Shown piece by piece: positions 47,384 to 57,963 of a stretch of DNA of 64,000 nucleotides. The stretch comes from Vreelandella piezotolerans. Lineage in GTDB: Bacteria > Pseudomonadota > Gammaproteobacteria > Pseudomonadales > Halomonadaceae. The stretch covers positions 1,674,001 through 1,738,000 of the forward strand of contig NZ_CP048602.1 of the NCBI RefSeq assembly GCF_012427705.1, in the 5' to 3' direction. The notes under the pieces were generated by a model. The model was not told the origin of the DNA, ran no database searches, and was given only the letters and a program-made list of their open reading frames with translations. Position 1 is the first letter of the stretch, and each line of letters begins with the position of its first letter. A program made the position numbers and the translations under genes.

Positions 47384-49270
47384 TCACTGGCGTAGCCAGT
47401 TGCGAAGTTTGACCAGCATGAGGCCGCCGTCGCTCAGAGATCGGCGGTCTTCTATTAGCTCACGAAGCCGGTCAGGGTAGTCGGTAATGATCGCATCGAC
47501 ACCCAAATCGATGAGTGTCGACATTCTCGCTCGATCATTGACCGTCCAAGCATGGATCTCATACCCAAAGCTTGCCGCCAAGCTGACCTCTTGACCCGTT
47601 ATACGATTATGGCGCAAGCCCAGGGCGTCAAATTGGCGGCGATCCAGGGTGCCTGGCAATATCAGTTGCGCCAGCAGCGTAACCCTTAGTTCGGGAGCCC
47701 TTGCTTTGATGTAACGCACCAGATCAGGCGACATGGTCGCGATGCGCATCTCCATCAGCGCGTTGGGAAAGCCACAAGCGGTCATGCCGCTCAGGGCGCT
47801 TTGCTGCGTGGCCCAACAGCGATAGCGCAGATCGCTCTCTTCTTGGAGAGCATCGATGACGGCTTGAGCAAGCATCTGCTCTTGGCCCGGTAACGCTTTC
47901 ATGTCGATCATTAGTGACGCCCGTCCGCGCACGATGCCAAGAGCGTCATCCAGCCCCGAGATGCGCTCGTTTTGAAAAGCATCGCCAAACCAACTGCCGA
48001 CATCGAATTCGCTCAGTTCACGACGAGTCAGATCGCCGAATTCCCTTGGGTCGCCAGTAAGGCGGGCGAGCGTTCGATCGTGATAGAGCATGACCTGCTG
48101 GTCGGCGCTCAAACGTACATCGAGTTCAACGGCGTCGGCGCCATCTTCTAGTGCTTGTGATACGGCGGCCAGGGTGTTTTCCGGTGCTACCATGGAGCTA
48201 CCCCGATGGGCGATGATGGTGACGTTGTCGCGAATGTCAAAGCTGTTGAGAATCCACCACGCCTGCAGGCCAGCGAGAAGCAGCACACAGAGCTCCAGCG
48301 CCCAGGCCATGCGACCCGTATGGGCATTGGATGATGGCGGTGCCGGACGTGTTTTGTGATGGGCGAGTTGCATATACAGACACGCCGACAGCAAGGCATT
48401 GGTGGTAATCCCCAAAAACGTCATGGCCAGAGTGATGAGCACATAGCCGGTCAAGTAGACCAGCATGGCCGGTATCAACAGGGCATTGTGTTCCGGCAGC
48501 CACCACAGTAGCGGGGTGACCACGCTGTCAAATAGCCAAGTAGTGAGGATCGGCAAGCTAATGATGATGGCCAGCAGGATGAGGACGGCTGCGCCAATCG
48601 AGCGATGCCAGCCGCGGGTCAAATGCACGCTGTGTTTTAGCGCCTGGAGAGGCGAGTAGGCTTCTAATGCCACGAGCGGCAGCGCCAGTAGCCAGCGCAG
48701 GTAAAGCCAAGCGGCTAGCAGCATCCATAGCAGAACGATGGGTAGCGCACAGGCCAGAAAATACCACAGAACGGGGGGGCGAATGCGCTGCAGGTAATAA
48801 GGGTCGAGGCCGCTTAGCCAAAGATCGTAGAGCCATGTGAGCGCTACCATGAAGGGGGCCAGAAGTAGGAGATGACTTCCGACTTGTAAAACGACCAGCA
48901 CGGCTAGCGCCGGCAGACGTCGCGTGCCTAACCACAGTGCCTCCAGGGCCAGTCGGTAGTGATGGTCTTTCGGCCTGACAGCGACATGTAACATACCCGC
49001 TTGCTGCCAGTAGATAAGTAAAAACGTCAGGCCGAAGCCGACGAGCATGACCAGTAACCCCAGTGGGCTGAACAGCAGCGCGAGTAGGGCGTCTGTGGTC
49101 ACCACCGTGCGGTTTAGCTGTGCTAGAAAACGCTGCGACAGCCAGGCAACCGTAGGCAGCAGCAGAGCGGATGCCAGTAAGGTAAACAGTAGGTGATAAG
49201 CAATCAGTGGTCGAAGGTGGTCTCGCAGGGTACGAAGAAGGGCGTGGCCTAATAGAGTGAGCGGCTGCAT
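47384..49270 (-). CDS. Membrane-anchored glycerophosphodiester phosphodiesterase
   Basis: 628 residues. The first about 330 carry multiple hydrophobic segments (a glycerophosphodiesterase membrane domain). Residues about 370-610 form a GDPD TIM barrel with IIAHRGSSMVAPENTLAA (catalytic His and metal ligands), GADAVELDVRLSADQQVMLYHDRTL and the late HAWTVND and DAIITDYPDRL. It hydrolyses glycerophosphodiesters from lipid turnover to glycerol-3-phosphate and an alcohol. ATG 49270 was chosen; a TTG at 49327 would add 19 polar residues. The ribosome-binding site is weak. Confidence 0.85.
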   Translation of the reverse strand: MQPLTLLGHALLRTLRDHLRPLIAYHLLFTLLASALLLPTVAWLSQRFLAQLNRTVVTTDALLALLFSPLGLLVMLVGFGLTFLLIYWQQAGMLHVAVRPKDHHYRLALEALWLGTRRLPALAVLVVLQVGSHLLLLAPFMVALTWLYDLWLSGLDPYYLQRIRPPVLWYFLACALPIVLLWMLLAAWLYLRWLLALPLVALEAYSPLQALKHSVHLTRGWHRSIGAAVLILLAIIISLPILTTWLFDSVVTPLLWWLPEHNALLIPAMLVYLTGYVLITLAMTFLGITTNALLSACLYMQLAHHKTRPAPPSSNAHTGRMAWALELCVLLLAGLQAWWILNSFDIRDNVTIIAHRGSSMVAPENTLAAVSQALEDGADAVELDVRLSADQQVMLYHDRTLARLTGDPREFGDLTRRELSEFDVGSWFGDAFQNERISGLDDALGIVRGRASLMIDMKALPGQEQMLAQAVIDALQEESDLRYRCWATQQSALSGMTACGFPNALMEMRIATMSPDLVRYIKARAPELRVTLLAQLILPGTLDRRQFDALGLRHNRITGQEVSLAASFGYEIHAWTVNDRARMSTLIDLGVDAIITDYPDRLRELIEDRRSLSDGGLMLVKLRNWLRQ

Positions 49271-49332
49271 GGTCACGAAAGTGTCAAAGTAAAGCTTCAG
49301 GGTGGCACTCTCTGCCACCCCTGGCAAGTATG

Positions 49333-49827
49333 CTAAGAGAGTTTGAGCGGCTGTTCGGCGATGATGATGCCGTTGTTGTCAGCATAAAGCCACTGACCAA
49401 CCCTAAGCGTAACGCCTGCAAAGGTCACGGCAAGGTCACGCTGGCCCTCACCGCGCTTGTCACTTTTGCGGGGGTGACTGCCGAGGGCTTGGATACCTAA
49501 AGGCAGTGTCGCAAGAATATCGACATCTCGTACACAGCCGTACATGACGACTCCCGCCCAGCCGTTTTGTGCGGCTTTCTCTGCCAACATATCGCCTAAC
49601 ATGGCACAGCGATGCGATCCACCCGCATCGACCACCAGGACGGCCCCTTCGCCTGGTTCCGCCACGGCTTGTTTAACCAGCGAATTATCTTCGAAGCATT
49701 TCACGGTGCGAATGGGGCCATAAAAATTGTCGACACCGCCAAAGTTAGCGAAGAGAGGCTCTAGTACCTCTACCTCGGGATAGGCATCGCATAGATCGGG
49801 GGTGATCACTGCGCTTGTCGTTGTCAT
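49333..49827 (-). CDS. rraA: Ribonuclease activity regulator RraA family protein
   Basis: 164 residues. The RraA/MenG-like fold has [61 protein letters not shown] and [13 protein letters not shown], the normal pattern. In E. coli RraA binds RNase E and reduces its activity. Some relatives are aldolases for 4-hydroxy-4-methyl-2-oxoglutarate, so the assignment rests on overall match. AAGGAG precedes the ATG. It lies 62 bases upstream of the GDPD gene, on the same strand. Confidence 0.88.
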   Translation of the reverse strand: MTTTSAVITPDLCDAYPEVEVLEPLFANFGGVDNFYGPIRTVKCFEDNSLVKQAVAEPGEGAVLVVDAGGSHRCAMLGDMLAEKAAQNGWAGVVMYGCVRDVDILATLPLGIQALGSHPRKSDKRGEGQRDLAVTFAGVTLRVGQWLYADNNGIIIAEQPLKLS

Positions 49828-49854
49828 GGGTAACTCCTTGATTGAATGTGCCAT

Positions 49855-49889
49855 AAAAAAACGCCCCTACCATCGAAGGAAGGGGCGTT
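49855..49889 (-). terminator. Rho-independent terminator of acnB
   Basis: AACGCCCCT / AGGGGCGTT stem with a 12-base loop. Read on the minus strand it is followed by seven T, so it ends the acnB message. Confidence 0.88.
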
Positions 49890-49964
49890 CTGTCATCGAC
49901 TCAGCGAGGGATTAGCCTGGCTGCGATGTTGCGAGCATCGGCGATGGGTCGGTGCCACGGGCTA

Positions 49965-52568
49965 TCAGGCCTCTTGGGCGACCGGTATCACGTTCGAGGC
50001 AATCTTTTGATACTCCTCGATTTCGTGGAAGTTCATGTAACGATAGATCTCGCCTGCCAGGGCGTCAAACTCGCCCATGTAACGCAGATACTCATCAACG
50101 GTGGGCAGACGACCTTCTACAGCGGCAACCGCTGCCAGCTCTGCTGAGGCGAGGTAGACATTGGCACCATCGCCTAGACGGTTCGGGAAGTTACGTGTAG
50201 ACGTGGACACGACGGTGCTTTTCGCGGCAACGCGTGCCTGGTTACCCATACACAGAGAGCATCCCGGCATTTCCATGCGAGCGCCTGCACGGCCATAGAT
50301 GCCGTAGTAACCCTCTTCGGTCAGCTGATGCTGATCCATTTTGGTCGGCGGTGCGAGCCACAGACGGGTTTTCAGGCTGCCCGCAGGCTGTTTTTCGAGT
50401 AGCTTACCGGCCGCGCGGAAATGACCGATATTGGTCATGCACGAACCGATGAACACCTCGTCGATTTTCTCACCAGCCACGTCGGACAGAAGACGCGCAT
50501 CATCCGGGTCGTTCGGTGCACATAAAACCGGCTCTTTGATGTCAGAGAGATCGATTTCGATGACTTCGGCGTACTCGGCGTCTTTGTCGGCGCGCATTAG
50601 GCTCGGATTGGCCAGCCACGCTTCCATGCCTTCGATACGACGGCTGATGGTGCGCTCGTCGCCGTAGCCATTAGCAATCATCCACTTGAGCAGCGTGATG
50701 TTGGATTTCAGGTACTCCGTCACGCTCTCTTCAGACAGCGTGATGGTACAGCCAGCGGCGCTGCGCTCGGCGGAGGCATCGGAGAGTTCGAATGCCTGCT
50801 CGACGGTGAGGTCTTCCAGGCCTTCGATTTCCAGTACGCGGCCCGAGAAGGCGTTTTTCTTACCGGATTTCTCGACGGTCAGTAGGCCTTGTTTGATGGC
50901 GTACAACGGGATGGCGTGAACCAAGTCGCGCAGCGTGACACCCGGCTGGCGCTTGCCTTTGAAACGCACCAAAACGGATTCCGGCATATCCAGCGGCATC
51001 ACGCCCGTGGCCGCCGCAAACGCGACCAAGCCCGAACCGGCGGGGAAGGAAATGCCCAGCGGGAAGCGGGTGTGCGAGTCACCGCCGGTGCCCACGGTAT
51101 CCGGCAGCAGCATGCGGTTTAGCCAGCTGTGGATAATGCCGTCACCCGGGCGCAGCGAAACGCCGCCTCGGTTCATGATGAAGTCCGGCAGGGTGTGGTG
51201 AGTGTCTACGTCAACCGGTTTCGGATAAGCCGCCGTGTGGCAGAAGGACTGCATGACTAGATCGGCTTGGAAACCAAGACAAGCAAGATCTTTCAGCTCG
51301 TCGCGGGTCATCGGGCCCGTGGTGTCCTGGGAGCCTACGGTGGTCATCTTCGGTTCGCAGTACATGCCGGGACGAACGCCGTCCATGCCGCAAGCCTTAC
51401 CCACCATTTTCTGCGCTAGCGTAAAGCCTTTGCCGGTATCGGCCGGCTGATCGGGCAGTCGGAAAACGTCTGAAGGCGCCAAGCCTAGCGACTCGCGCGC
51501 TTTACCGGTCAGGCCCCGGCCGATGATCAGTGGAATACGGCCACCTGCGCGAACTTCGTCGAGAATGAGCTGGGTTTTCAGCTCGAAGGTGGTCAGCACG
51601 TCATCGGTACCGTGTTTGCACACCTTGCCTTCATAGGGGTAAACGTCGATGACGTCGCCCATTTCCAGTTTGGAAACGTCCATTTCTACGGGCAGCGCAC
51701 CGGAGTCTTCCATGGTGTTGAAGAAGATAGGCGCAATTTTGCCACCGAAGCAGAAACCACCGGCGCGCTTGTTCGGGACATAAGGAATGTCGTCACCGAA
51801 GAACCACAGCACGGAGTTGGTAGCAGACTTACGCGAAGAGCCGGTGCCGACGACGTCGCCGACATAGGCCACTGGGAAACCTTTGGCTTTGACGTCTTCG
51901 ATCTGCTTGAGCGGGCCCGTGGAGCCCGGTACTTCAGGCTCGATGCCTTCGCGCTCGTTTTTGAGCATGGCGTTGGCATGCAGCGGAATATCGGGGCGTG
52001 ACCATGCATCCGGGGCGGGGGAGAGGTCATCGGTGTTGGTTTCACCGGGTACCTTGAAGACGGTCAGGGTGATTTTCTCTTCTAGCGCGGGCTTGGAGAG
52101 GAACCATTCGGCATCGGCCCAGGATTGAATCACGTCTTTGGCAACGACGTTGCCTTTCTTGGCACGCTCTTCCACATCGTGGAAGGCATCGAACATTAGC
52201 AGGGTGTGCTTCAGCTGTTCACCTGCTTCACGGGCTAGCTCTTCATTATCAAGTAGCTCTACCATCGAAACGATGTTGTAGCCGCCTTGCATGGTGCCGA
52301 GCAGTTTGACCGCGTGAATTTTATCGATCAGCGGAGAGGTCGCTTCCCCTTTGGCAATGGCCGTCAAGAAGCCAGCTTTGACGTAGGCGGCTTCGTCGAC
52401 ACCGGGAGGAACGCGATTGGTGATTAAGTCGAGAATGAATTCCTCTTCACCGGCCGGGGGCGCTTTGAGTAATTCGATCAAGGCCGCGACTTGCTCGGCG
52501 GTCAGGGGCTTGGGGGGGACGCCCTCTGCGGCGCGTTCCTCGACATGTTGGCGGTAAGCTTCAAGCAC
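49965..52568 (-). CDS. acnB: Aconitate hydratase B
   Basis: 867 residues, the AcnB length. It isomerises citrate to isocitrate in the TCA cycle and may act as a 2-methyl-aconitate hydratase. The N-terminal HEAT-like domain starts [21 protein letters not shown]. Swivel-domain and 4Fe-4S ligand features follow, with Cys in [12 protein letters not shown] and [11 protein letters not shown] near the C-terminus. This domain order is specific to AcnB rather than AcnA. It is transcribed away from miaE across a 516-base gap. Confidence 0.97.
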   Translation of the reverse strand: MLEAYRQHVEERAAEGVPPKPLTAEQVAALIELLKAPPAGEEEFILDLITNRVPPGVDEAAYVKAGFLTAIAKGEATSPLIDKIHAVKLLGTMQGGYNIVSMVELLDNEELAREAGEQLKHTLLMFDAFHDVEERAKKGNVVAKDVIQSWADAEWFLSKPALEEKITLTVFKVPGETNTDDLSPAPDAWSRPDIPLHANAMLKNEREGIEPEVPGSTGPLKQIEDVKAKGFPVAYVGDVVGTGSSRKSATNSVLWFFGDDIPYVPNKRAGGFCFGGKIAPIFFNTMEDSGALPVEMDVSKLEMGDVIDVYPYEGKVCKHGTDDVLTTFELKTQLILDEVRAGGRIPLIIGRGLTGKARESLGLAPSDVFRLPDQPADTGKGFTLAQKMVGKACGMDGVRPGMYCEPKMTTVGSQDTTGPMTRDELKDLACLGFQADLVMQSFCHTAAYPKPVDVDTHHTLPDFIMNRGGVSLRPGDGIIHSWLNRMLLPDTVGTGGDSHTRFPLGISFPAGSGLVAFAAATGVMPLDMPESVLVRFKGKRQPGVTLRDLVHAIPLYAIKQGLLTVEKSGKKNAFSGRVLEIEGLEDLTVEQAFELSDASAERSAAGCTITLSEESVTEYLKSNITLLKWMIANGYGDERTISRRIEGMEAWLANPSLMRADKDAEYAEVIEIDLSDIKEPVLCAPNDPDDARLLSDVAGEKIDEVFIGSCMTNIGHFRAAGKLLEKQPAGSLKTRLWLAPPTKMDQHQLTEEGYYGIYGRAGARMEMPGCSLCMGNQARVAAKSTVVSTSTRNFPNRLGDGANVYLASAELAAVAAVEGRLPTVDEYLRYMGEFDALAGEIYRYMNFHEIEEYQKIASNVIPVAQEA

Positions 52569-53084
52569 GTTGGGGCCCTCTCATCTTCTTGGTAGTGATG
52601 ACTCAGTGGTGCCGAACGACTGCTAGCACGGTGGGTGAGGCGTTCGGACACGTGACAGACGCTTGACAAACAGCGCCTGGTGGATGAGCGCGATTCTACG
52701 GGAAACTGTCGACAATGTTAAGAAGCCAAGCTAAGTGCTTGCTTGTACTTTATGTTGAGGTGCTGTTTTTTGGCTCCTTCTAAGCCGTTTTTTTCGTTAC
52801 TGTGCTCCCTAGCTGAAAGTTTTTTACCAATCGGGCTGTTTTACGGTAAGCGCGGGTGTGATTATTGTTATGCCGCGTTACCATGGCCATAGACGAGGGT
52901 TAGCGCGTCACCACTAGGTTTATGGGGTGTGTGGAGCATCAAATAAACCGAGCTTATATATTAGCGATATGCTATATGGAAATTGGAGCGCCATAGTAAT
53001 AAGTGGCCTTCGGTTTTTAGGGAACAAACGCCAACGGCGTTTATATGTTGTACAATAGTGTGATAAACGCTCGGTAGCGGTAAT
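52569..53084. other. 516-base divergent promoter region between acnB and miaE
   Basis: The region is AT-rich relative to its flanks and has no convincing ORF; a minus-strand frame here continues into miaE and looks like chance. It holds the inverted repeat at 53026-53042 and a T-rich tract around 52740-52850, probably part of the acnB promoter region. Regulatory sites beyond these could not be assigned. Confidence 0.5.
53026..53042. promoter_or_regulatory. 7-bp inverted repeat before miaE
   Basis: AAACGCC, AAC, GGCGTTT ends 42 bases before the miaE ATG and is followed by ATATG, not a T-run. It could be a hairpin in the miaE leader or an operator; unassigned. Confidence 0.35.
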
Positions 53085-53741
53085 ATGTCTATACAATTAG
53101 TCGAACTTAAAACAGCAGACCACGCCATGCAGGCGGAAGATTTGCTGCCAGAAAGCCTGCATGCGTTTCTGGCCTGCCCCACACCGGATAGCTGGCTTCA
53201 GTGGGCGCTTACCAATCCGGACATACTGCTGATCGATCATGCGCAGTGCGAAAAGAAAGCGGCTTCTACGGCCATGAGCCTACTGTATCGCTACGTCGAT
53301 CAACCGCTGTTGCTCAGTAAAATGTCTCAGTTGGCCCGTGAAGAGCTGCTCCACTTCGAGCAGGTAGTCGGTCTCATGGAGAAGCGCGGAGTGACGTACC
53401 ATCACCTCACTGCGTCGCGCTATGCCGAAGGGCTGCGACAGCATGTGCGCAGTCATGATCCAGAGCGCTTGATCGATGTATTGATTATCGGTGCCCTGAT
53501 CGAAGCGCGTAGCTGTGAGCGGTTCGCACGTCTCATCCCTTATCTCGACGAAGAGCTGGCAAAGTTTTACCGCACGCTTGTGAAATCCGAAGGACGCCAT
53601 TTCGAAGATTATCTGCTGTTGGCGCGTCAACAGACTGCAGAGCCGATCGATGATCGTATTGCCTTCTTTATCGCACGTGAAGCGGAGTTGATCACTGCTC
53701 CGGATACGGCGTTTCGTTTTCATAGCGGTGTGCCCGCCTAA
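53085..53741 (+). CDS. miaE: tRNA-(ms2io6A)-hydroxylase
   Basis: 218 residues of a ferritin-like diiron family. It hydroxylates the isopentenyl group of ms2i6A37 in tRNAs reading UNN codons. The metal ligands are seen in HAQCEKKAASTAM, REELLHFEQV, GALIEARSCERF and KSEGRHFEDY (Glu/His pattern ExxH). The N-terminal DLLPESLHAFL is conserved. It is 29 bases upstream of the large regulator gene, so they may be co-transcribed. Confidence 0.92.
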   Translation: MSIQLVELKTADHAMQAEDLLPESLHAFLACPTPDSWLQWALTNPDILLIDHAQCEKKAASTAMSLLYRYVDQPLLLSKMSQLAREELLHFEQVVGLMEKRGVTYHHLTASRYAEGLRQHVRSHDPERLIDVLIIGALIEARSCERFARLIPYLDEELAKFYRTLVKSEGRHFEDYLLLARQQTAEPIDDRIAFFIAREAELITAPDTAFRFHSGVPA

Positions 53742-53770
53742 GCCGCCGCTAGCCAGGCAGGAAGTATTCC

Positions 53771-56700
53771 ATGCGCGATGCTCAACAGACAGATCAGCTG
53801 ACCTTGTTTGGTCACTTCTCCTTGACGCAGGGAGAGGACGTACTCACTCATTTTAGTTACGACAAAGTGAAAGCTCTGCTGGTGTACCTGCTGTTGCATC
53901 GCCAGCCGGTCAATCGGGCAGCGCTGGCAGAGCTGCTCTGGCCAGATCAGGGATTATCGTCTGGCCGTACCAACTTGCGCCATGCGCTGCACTGCCTGCG
54001 GCAGTCGATGGGGGAAAGCGCTGACCAAGTGCTGAACGTTTCTCGTCAGACGATCGCTTTTCATCTACCTGCCCATTGGCAAGTCGATCTACACGATTTG
54101 CAGCAATTGCTGGAAGGCCCAAAGGATCTTGATACGCTCGAAGAGGTAATGGCCTGCTACCAGGGTGACCTCATCGAGGAGCTGCAGTTGTCCAACTGTA
54201 GCGAGTTTCAGCGCTGGCTGGTGCAGGTGCGTAACGAATGGCGCCAGCGTGTCATACGCTTCGCCGAACAGGTGTTGGAGAGCCATGACGAGACGCCTAA
54301 CGATATGCTGGAGGGCTTGGTAAGCCGCTTTTCGGGCTATGGACCTTTCCATGAGCGGTTGGTGCGCCAGTTGGCGGAGCAGAATCAAATGGCGGCTGCT
54401 CATGAGCAATACAACAGCTACTTACAGTTGCTGGCGCTTTCGGGCCAGCAACCTGAGCCTAGTTTTTTGCAATTGGCGAGCTATTGGTCCGACGGCCACC
54501 ATGACCCACGAGCGATGTCTCCCCAGGGAGCTTTCTCTCGTGCGATGGCCGCCGATAGCAAGCCGCTGCGTGAAGATGAGATCGAACTTCGCCAATTGTC
54601 GGTCATGGCGATTCGTTTACGTTTGAAAGGGGACTGGCAAGATCGCGCTGCCACCCGTAACTGCCTGGCGCTTCAACTGGAACTGATGCGCTGGCTAGAA
54701 CAGCAGTGCCATCACTTGGGTGGTTTTTGGTTGCCAGGAGCCACAGGGGGATTGGGGTTGGCATGCTTTGGTACTCATGGTCCGGCGCACCAGCTTGCCG
54801 AGCTAGTGGCGCTTTACGAGCATTGCCAGCAGGCGCTCACTCAAGAAACCGAACGCCACTGGAGTGGTGACGGCGAGGCCCCCACCTTCGAGCTAGCGGC
54901 AGGTCTCAATAGTGGACGGGTAGTCTATTTGCCCGAGCGTCAGCTAGCCGACCCCCTGGGCCAGGTCACTCAGGTATCGCTCGAGTTGATGAGTGCCGCC
55001 GAAGGCAGTGAACTGGTGATTTCCCAAGAAGCCAGTCAGCACATGCCGCCGGCGCTAGACCTACAGCCGCGTTTGGTCTCGCGGCTGGTGGCCAGTGATG
55101 GACGCGTTCGCTTACGCGCACTGGTGTTGGGCCAGAACGAGGGTGGCCGCGACGCGCTACCGCCAAGCTTGGTCGGCCGCGAGACGTCGCTGCGAACCCT
55201 GCGCGATGCTCTGGCGCGCGCAGGTATTGGTTTACGCCAAAGCGTTCTCGTACGCGGTGCCTCTGGAATGGGGAAATCGGCGTTGATGGTGGGGTTTCGT
55301 CAGCTAGAGCTAAGCCGCGACGCTGCAATCTGTTGGCAGCCTACCACGCGCTTGTCCGTACTAGAGCCCTATGGGGTGGCGCGAACGCTGCTGGCGTGGC
55401 ACCTGGATACTACGCCGACGTTAGCAGGGTTGCACCAGTTGCAAGCAGCGCTAGGCGACGCGCCGCTGGACGCTGCGCGTCAACAATTGCTCGAAGAAGC
55501 GCTAGGGGTGAGAGACGTTCAGGAAATTACCCAGCTCACACAAAATGGTGAAGCGGTCGAGCTGGTTGTGAAGCTGCTGCATCGTCTGATCGATCAGCGC
55601 GCTAGTGCCCAGACGCTCGTCTTGATGGTGGATGACTTGCAGTGGCTAGACGAGCCCTCCTTCAAGGTCCTTGCTGGTTTACAGGCCCGCCTGCCGATCA
55701 ATACGGCCTTCATGCTGGTGGCTAGCCATCACGGTCGAGAGGCGCTGCCGGTCAAGCTGCATTGGGATCAACAGATCAGCCTCGGAAAGCTTGATGCACT
55801 GCAATCCTCGCGGCTGCTCTCGCAGTTGTCGCGTCGCTACCGTATGCATTTGAGTCCCCGTTTGCGCAACCAGATCATTGAGCGCTGTGACGGCGTCCCG
55901 CTCTATATGCAGGAGATTTGCCGGCGGCTCGATATGGATCGACGCGAAGGTCGCAGCGTTCAGTTCGACGAGTTGCCCAAGGGTTTACTGGGGCTGTTGG
56001 CGAGTCGTATCGACCAGTTGGAAGGCGATCGCGAGATTGCTCATATTGCCGCCGTTCTGGGCAAGCGTTTTCGCTTGGATTTCTTGGCTGAATGCAGCGG
56101 ATGGGAGAAGGCGCGGCTCTCGCAAGCGGTGGAGCACATGCGTCAACTGGAGGTCATCGAGCCGGTTGATAAAGAGAGCGCTGAGCATGAATACCAGTTT
56201 AGCCATCAGTTGCTGCAGGAGGCGGCGTACCTCTCCTGTCCTCGCGACGTGCGGGTCAAGTTACACCAGCAGGTCGTTACCTTGATCGAAGAGCGTTTCC
56301 CTGTATGGATCAGCCGCCATCCTGGAGATTTCGCGACTCACCTACGGCGTAGCGGTCACTATGCCCGGGGTGCGCGCTATTTCGAGCTGTCTGCCCGTGA
56401 AGCGCTAAAAGTAAGCGCCAACCGAACGGCGCTGCGGATGGCGGACTTTGGTTTGGCGAGCTTGCGCCATGTCGAGCATGAGGTGGAGCGCGAGGTGAGT
56501 CTGCTGACCGTTCGTGGCCAAGCAGCCTTTGCGCTAGAGGGCCACGGCTCGCCCACGGCTCATGAGAGTTTCGTGCGCGCGCGGGAGTTACTGCGTCAAT
56601 CGGGTGGCGATACGCCGGACGACCCGGAAGATCTCGAGCAAATTTTCTTGGTGAAGTGGGGGCTATGGGTGGGCCGCAGCCAGCGCTATGCCCATGCAGA

Positions 56701-57676
56701 TGCGTTTGCCCTCGCCTCGACGCTAGCAGATATCGCCGAACGCCTGGAGGACCCCCGCTATCGGCGTCTGGCCGACTACGCCCGGGCACACTGTGAATAT
56801 TGGGCAGGGCGCATTCAGCAGGCTCATGATCACTTGGATGAAATCGATCCACTCAATGCGCCCATGATGATCGAGTGGCTGCCGTTTTCGGATCACCCGC
56901 AGGTAACGGCGGCCTGCTTTCAGGGGTGGGCGCTCTGTTTGCGCGGTGACTATCAGCGCGCCGAACGACACGTGTCGTCGGCCATTCGGTTGGCCGAGAA
57001 AATCGGCCATCCAGGGACACTGGCCATGGCGCTGTTGTTCGCCGCCGCTTTGTATCGCCAGCTGGGCCATGTACATCTCGCTGCCCGTCACGCTGAGCGT
57101 GCGGCGGCGATGACGGGAACGCCTGATCTACAGCTGTGGCAGATTTCTGCTCAGGGCATGCTGGGCTGGCAGAAGGCCATGGCGGGAGATCATGCCGGGT
57201 TGGTGCAACTGAGAGACAGTCTGGATCAGATGGCCGAGCTGAACGGGCGTGACCGGTTCCAACGTCCTGTTTTATGGTATTCGGACGCCTGTGTCGAGCT
57301 TGGTGAGTTGAAGGCCGCCGAAGAGTACCTGGATCAGTGCTTGGTGATTGCCCGAGAGCGCACCACACTATTTTTGCCCGAGCTGGCGACACAGCTGGCT
57401 AGGGTGCGTGATTTGCTGGGTCATCCCGCCAGTGAAGTGAGAGCCTTGGCCGATATGGCAATCAACCAGGCGCGAGAACATGGCAATCGCCATCAGGAAT
57501 TAGCGGCCCTGGAGCTCTGGTTGACGCGTATTGCTCCCCATGACCAGGCGGCAAAAGATGCATTCCGGCGCCTGTTGGGGGAGGTAAGTCATAGTGATGC
57601 GCCGGTGCTGGTGCGCTGGGTAAGCTTGTTGGATCGACGTTTGCCTCACACGCTAAGCGTCGAAAAGGAGACGTAG
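53771..57676 (+). CDS. Large multidomain regulator: BTAD, cyclase-like, AAA ATPase and TPR
   Basis: 1301 residues. About 8-115: OmpR-like winged helix (LFGHFSLTQGEDVL, RAALAELLWPD). About 115-245: bacterial transcriptional activation (BTAD) helical repeat, as in SARP proteins. About 275-445: a class III cyclase-like fold (AAGLNSGRVVYLPE, SAAEGSELVISQEAS) without clear catalytic residues. About 460-800: AAA/NACHT-like ATPase with Walker A GASGMGKSA (496-504) and Walker B LVLMVDDLQWLDE (near 620). About 860-1290: helical TPR-type repeats. The whole resembles STAND-class signal-transducing regulators. The inducer and target are unknown. No sensor or toxin gene is adjacent; miaE upstream looks unrelated. 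Confidence 0.8.
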   Translation: MRDAQQTDQLTLFGHFSLTQGEDVLTHFSYDKVKALLVYLLLHRQPVNRAALAELLWPDQGLSSGRTNLRHALHCLRQSMGESADQVLNVSRQTIAFHLPAHWQVDLHDLQQLLEGPKDLDTLEEVMACYQGDLIEELQLSNCSEFQRWLVQVRNEWRQRVIRFAEQVLESHDETPNDMLEGLVSRFSGYGPFHERLVRQLAEQNQMAAAHEQYNSYLQLLALSGQQPEPSFLQLASYWSDGHHDPRAMSPQGAFSRAMAADSKPLREDEIELRQLSVMAIRLRLKGDWQDRAATRNCLALQLELMRWLEQQCHHLGGFWLPGATGGLGLACFGTHGPAHQLAELVALYEHCQQALTQETERHWSGDGEAPTFELAAGLNSGRVVYLPERQLADPLGQVTQVSLELMSAAEGSELVISQEASQHMPPALDLQPRLVSRLVASDGRVRLRALVLGQNEGGRDALPPSLVGRETSLRTLRDALARAGIGLRQSVLVRGASGMGKSALMVGFRQLELSRDAAICWQPTTRLSVLEPYGVARTLLAWHLDTTPTLAGLHQLQAALGDAPLDAARQQLLEEALGVRDVQEITQLTQNGEAVELVVKLLHRLIDQRASAQTLVLMVDDLQWLDEPSFKVLAGLQARLPINTAFMLVASHHGREALPVKLHWDQQISLGKLDALQSSRLLSQLSRRYRMHLSPRLRNQIIERCDGVPLYMQEICRRLDMDRREGRSVQFDELPKGLLGLLASRIDQLEGDREIAHIAAVLGKRFRLDFLAECSGWEKARLSQAVEHMRQLEVIEPVDKESAEHEYQFSHQLLQEAAYLSCPRDVRVKLHQQVVTLIEERFPVWISRHPGDFATHLRRSGHYARGARYFELSAREALKVSANRTALRMADFGLASLRHVEHEVEREVSLLTVRGQAAFALEGHGSPTAHESFVRARELLRQSGGDTPDDPEDLEQIFLVKWGLWVGRSQRYAHADAFALASTLADIAERLEDPRYRRLADYARAHCEYWAGRIQQAHDHLDEIDPLNAPMMIEWLPFSDHPQVTAACFQGWALCLRGDYQRAERHVSSAIRLAEKIGHPGTLAMALLFAAALYRQLGHVHLAARHAERAAAMTGTPDLQLWQISAQGMLGWQKAMAGDHAGLVQLRDSLDQMAELNGRDRFQRPVLWYSDACVELGELKAAEEYLDQCLVIARERTTLFLPELATQLARVRDLLGHPASEVRALADMAINQAREHGNRHQELAALELWLTRIAPHDQAAKDAFRRLLGEVSHSDAPVLVRWVSLLDRRLPHTLSVEKET

Positions 57677-57681
57677 GCCAT

Positions 57682-57963
57682 TTAGCGCGTGCTCTGCTCC
57701 AGCCATGATAGCGTGGCGAGCGCCTCATTACGGTGTTCGCCACATACCATAGGGTCATAATCGAATTGACCGCATACGTCCGGTCGCTGCGGACTGCCAA
57801 ACAGCATGCATAGATGGTGGTCGTCTAGGTGAACGCAGCGTACGCCTGCCGGTTTTCCATGGGGCATCCCCGGAATGGGGGAGGTTATAGACGGCGCGAT
57901 GCAGCATGCACCGCAGCCTGGACGACAACCAACGGTGCTGTCACTGGCAATGAGCTCGCTCAT
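57682..57963 (-). CDS. YkgJ-family cysteine-cluster protein
   Basis: 93 residues with cysteines in the YkgJ/CxxCxxCC pattern: CRPGCGACCIAPSI, RCVHLDDHHLCMLF and DVCGQFDYDPMVCG. This family is thought to bind a metal or iron-sulfur cluster; its role is unknown. It starts with ATG, overlapping the QueD-like gene stop by four bases, so it is the last gene of the queuosine operon. The open frame upstream extends into that gene and is discounted. Confidence 0.82.
   Translation of the reverse strand: MSELIASDSTVGCRPGCGACCIAPSITSPIPGMPHGKPAGVRCVHLDDHHLCMLFGSPQRPDVCGQFDYDPMVCGEHRNEALATLSWLEQSTR

Noticed and set aside
52961..53182. A minus-strand frame in the acnB-miaE gap
   Set aside because: It runs into miaE on the opposite strand, lacks a convincing start context, and shows no domain.
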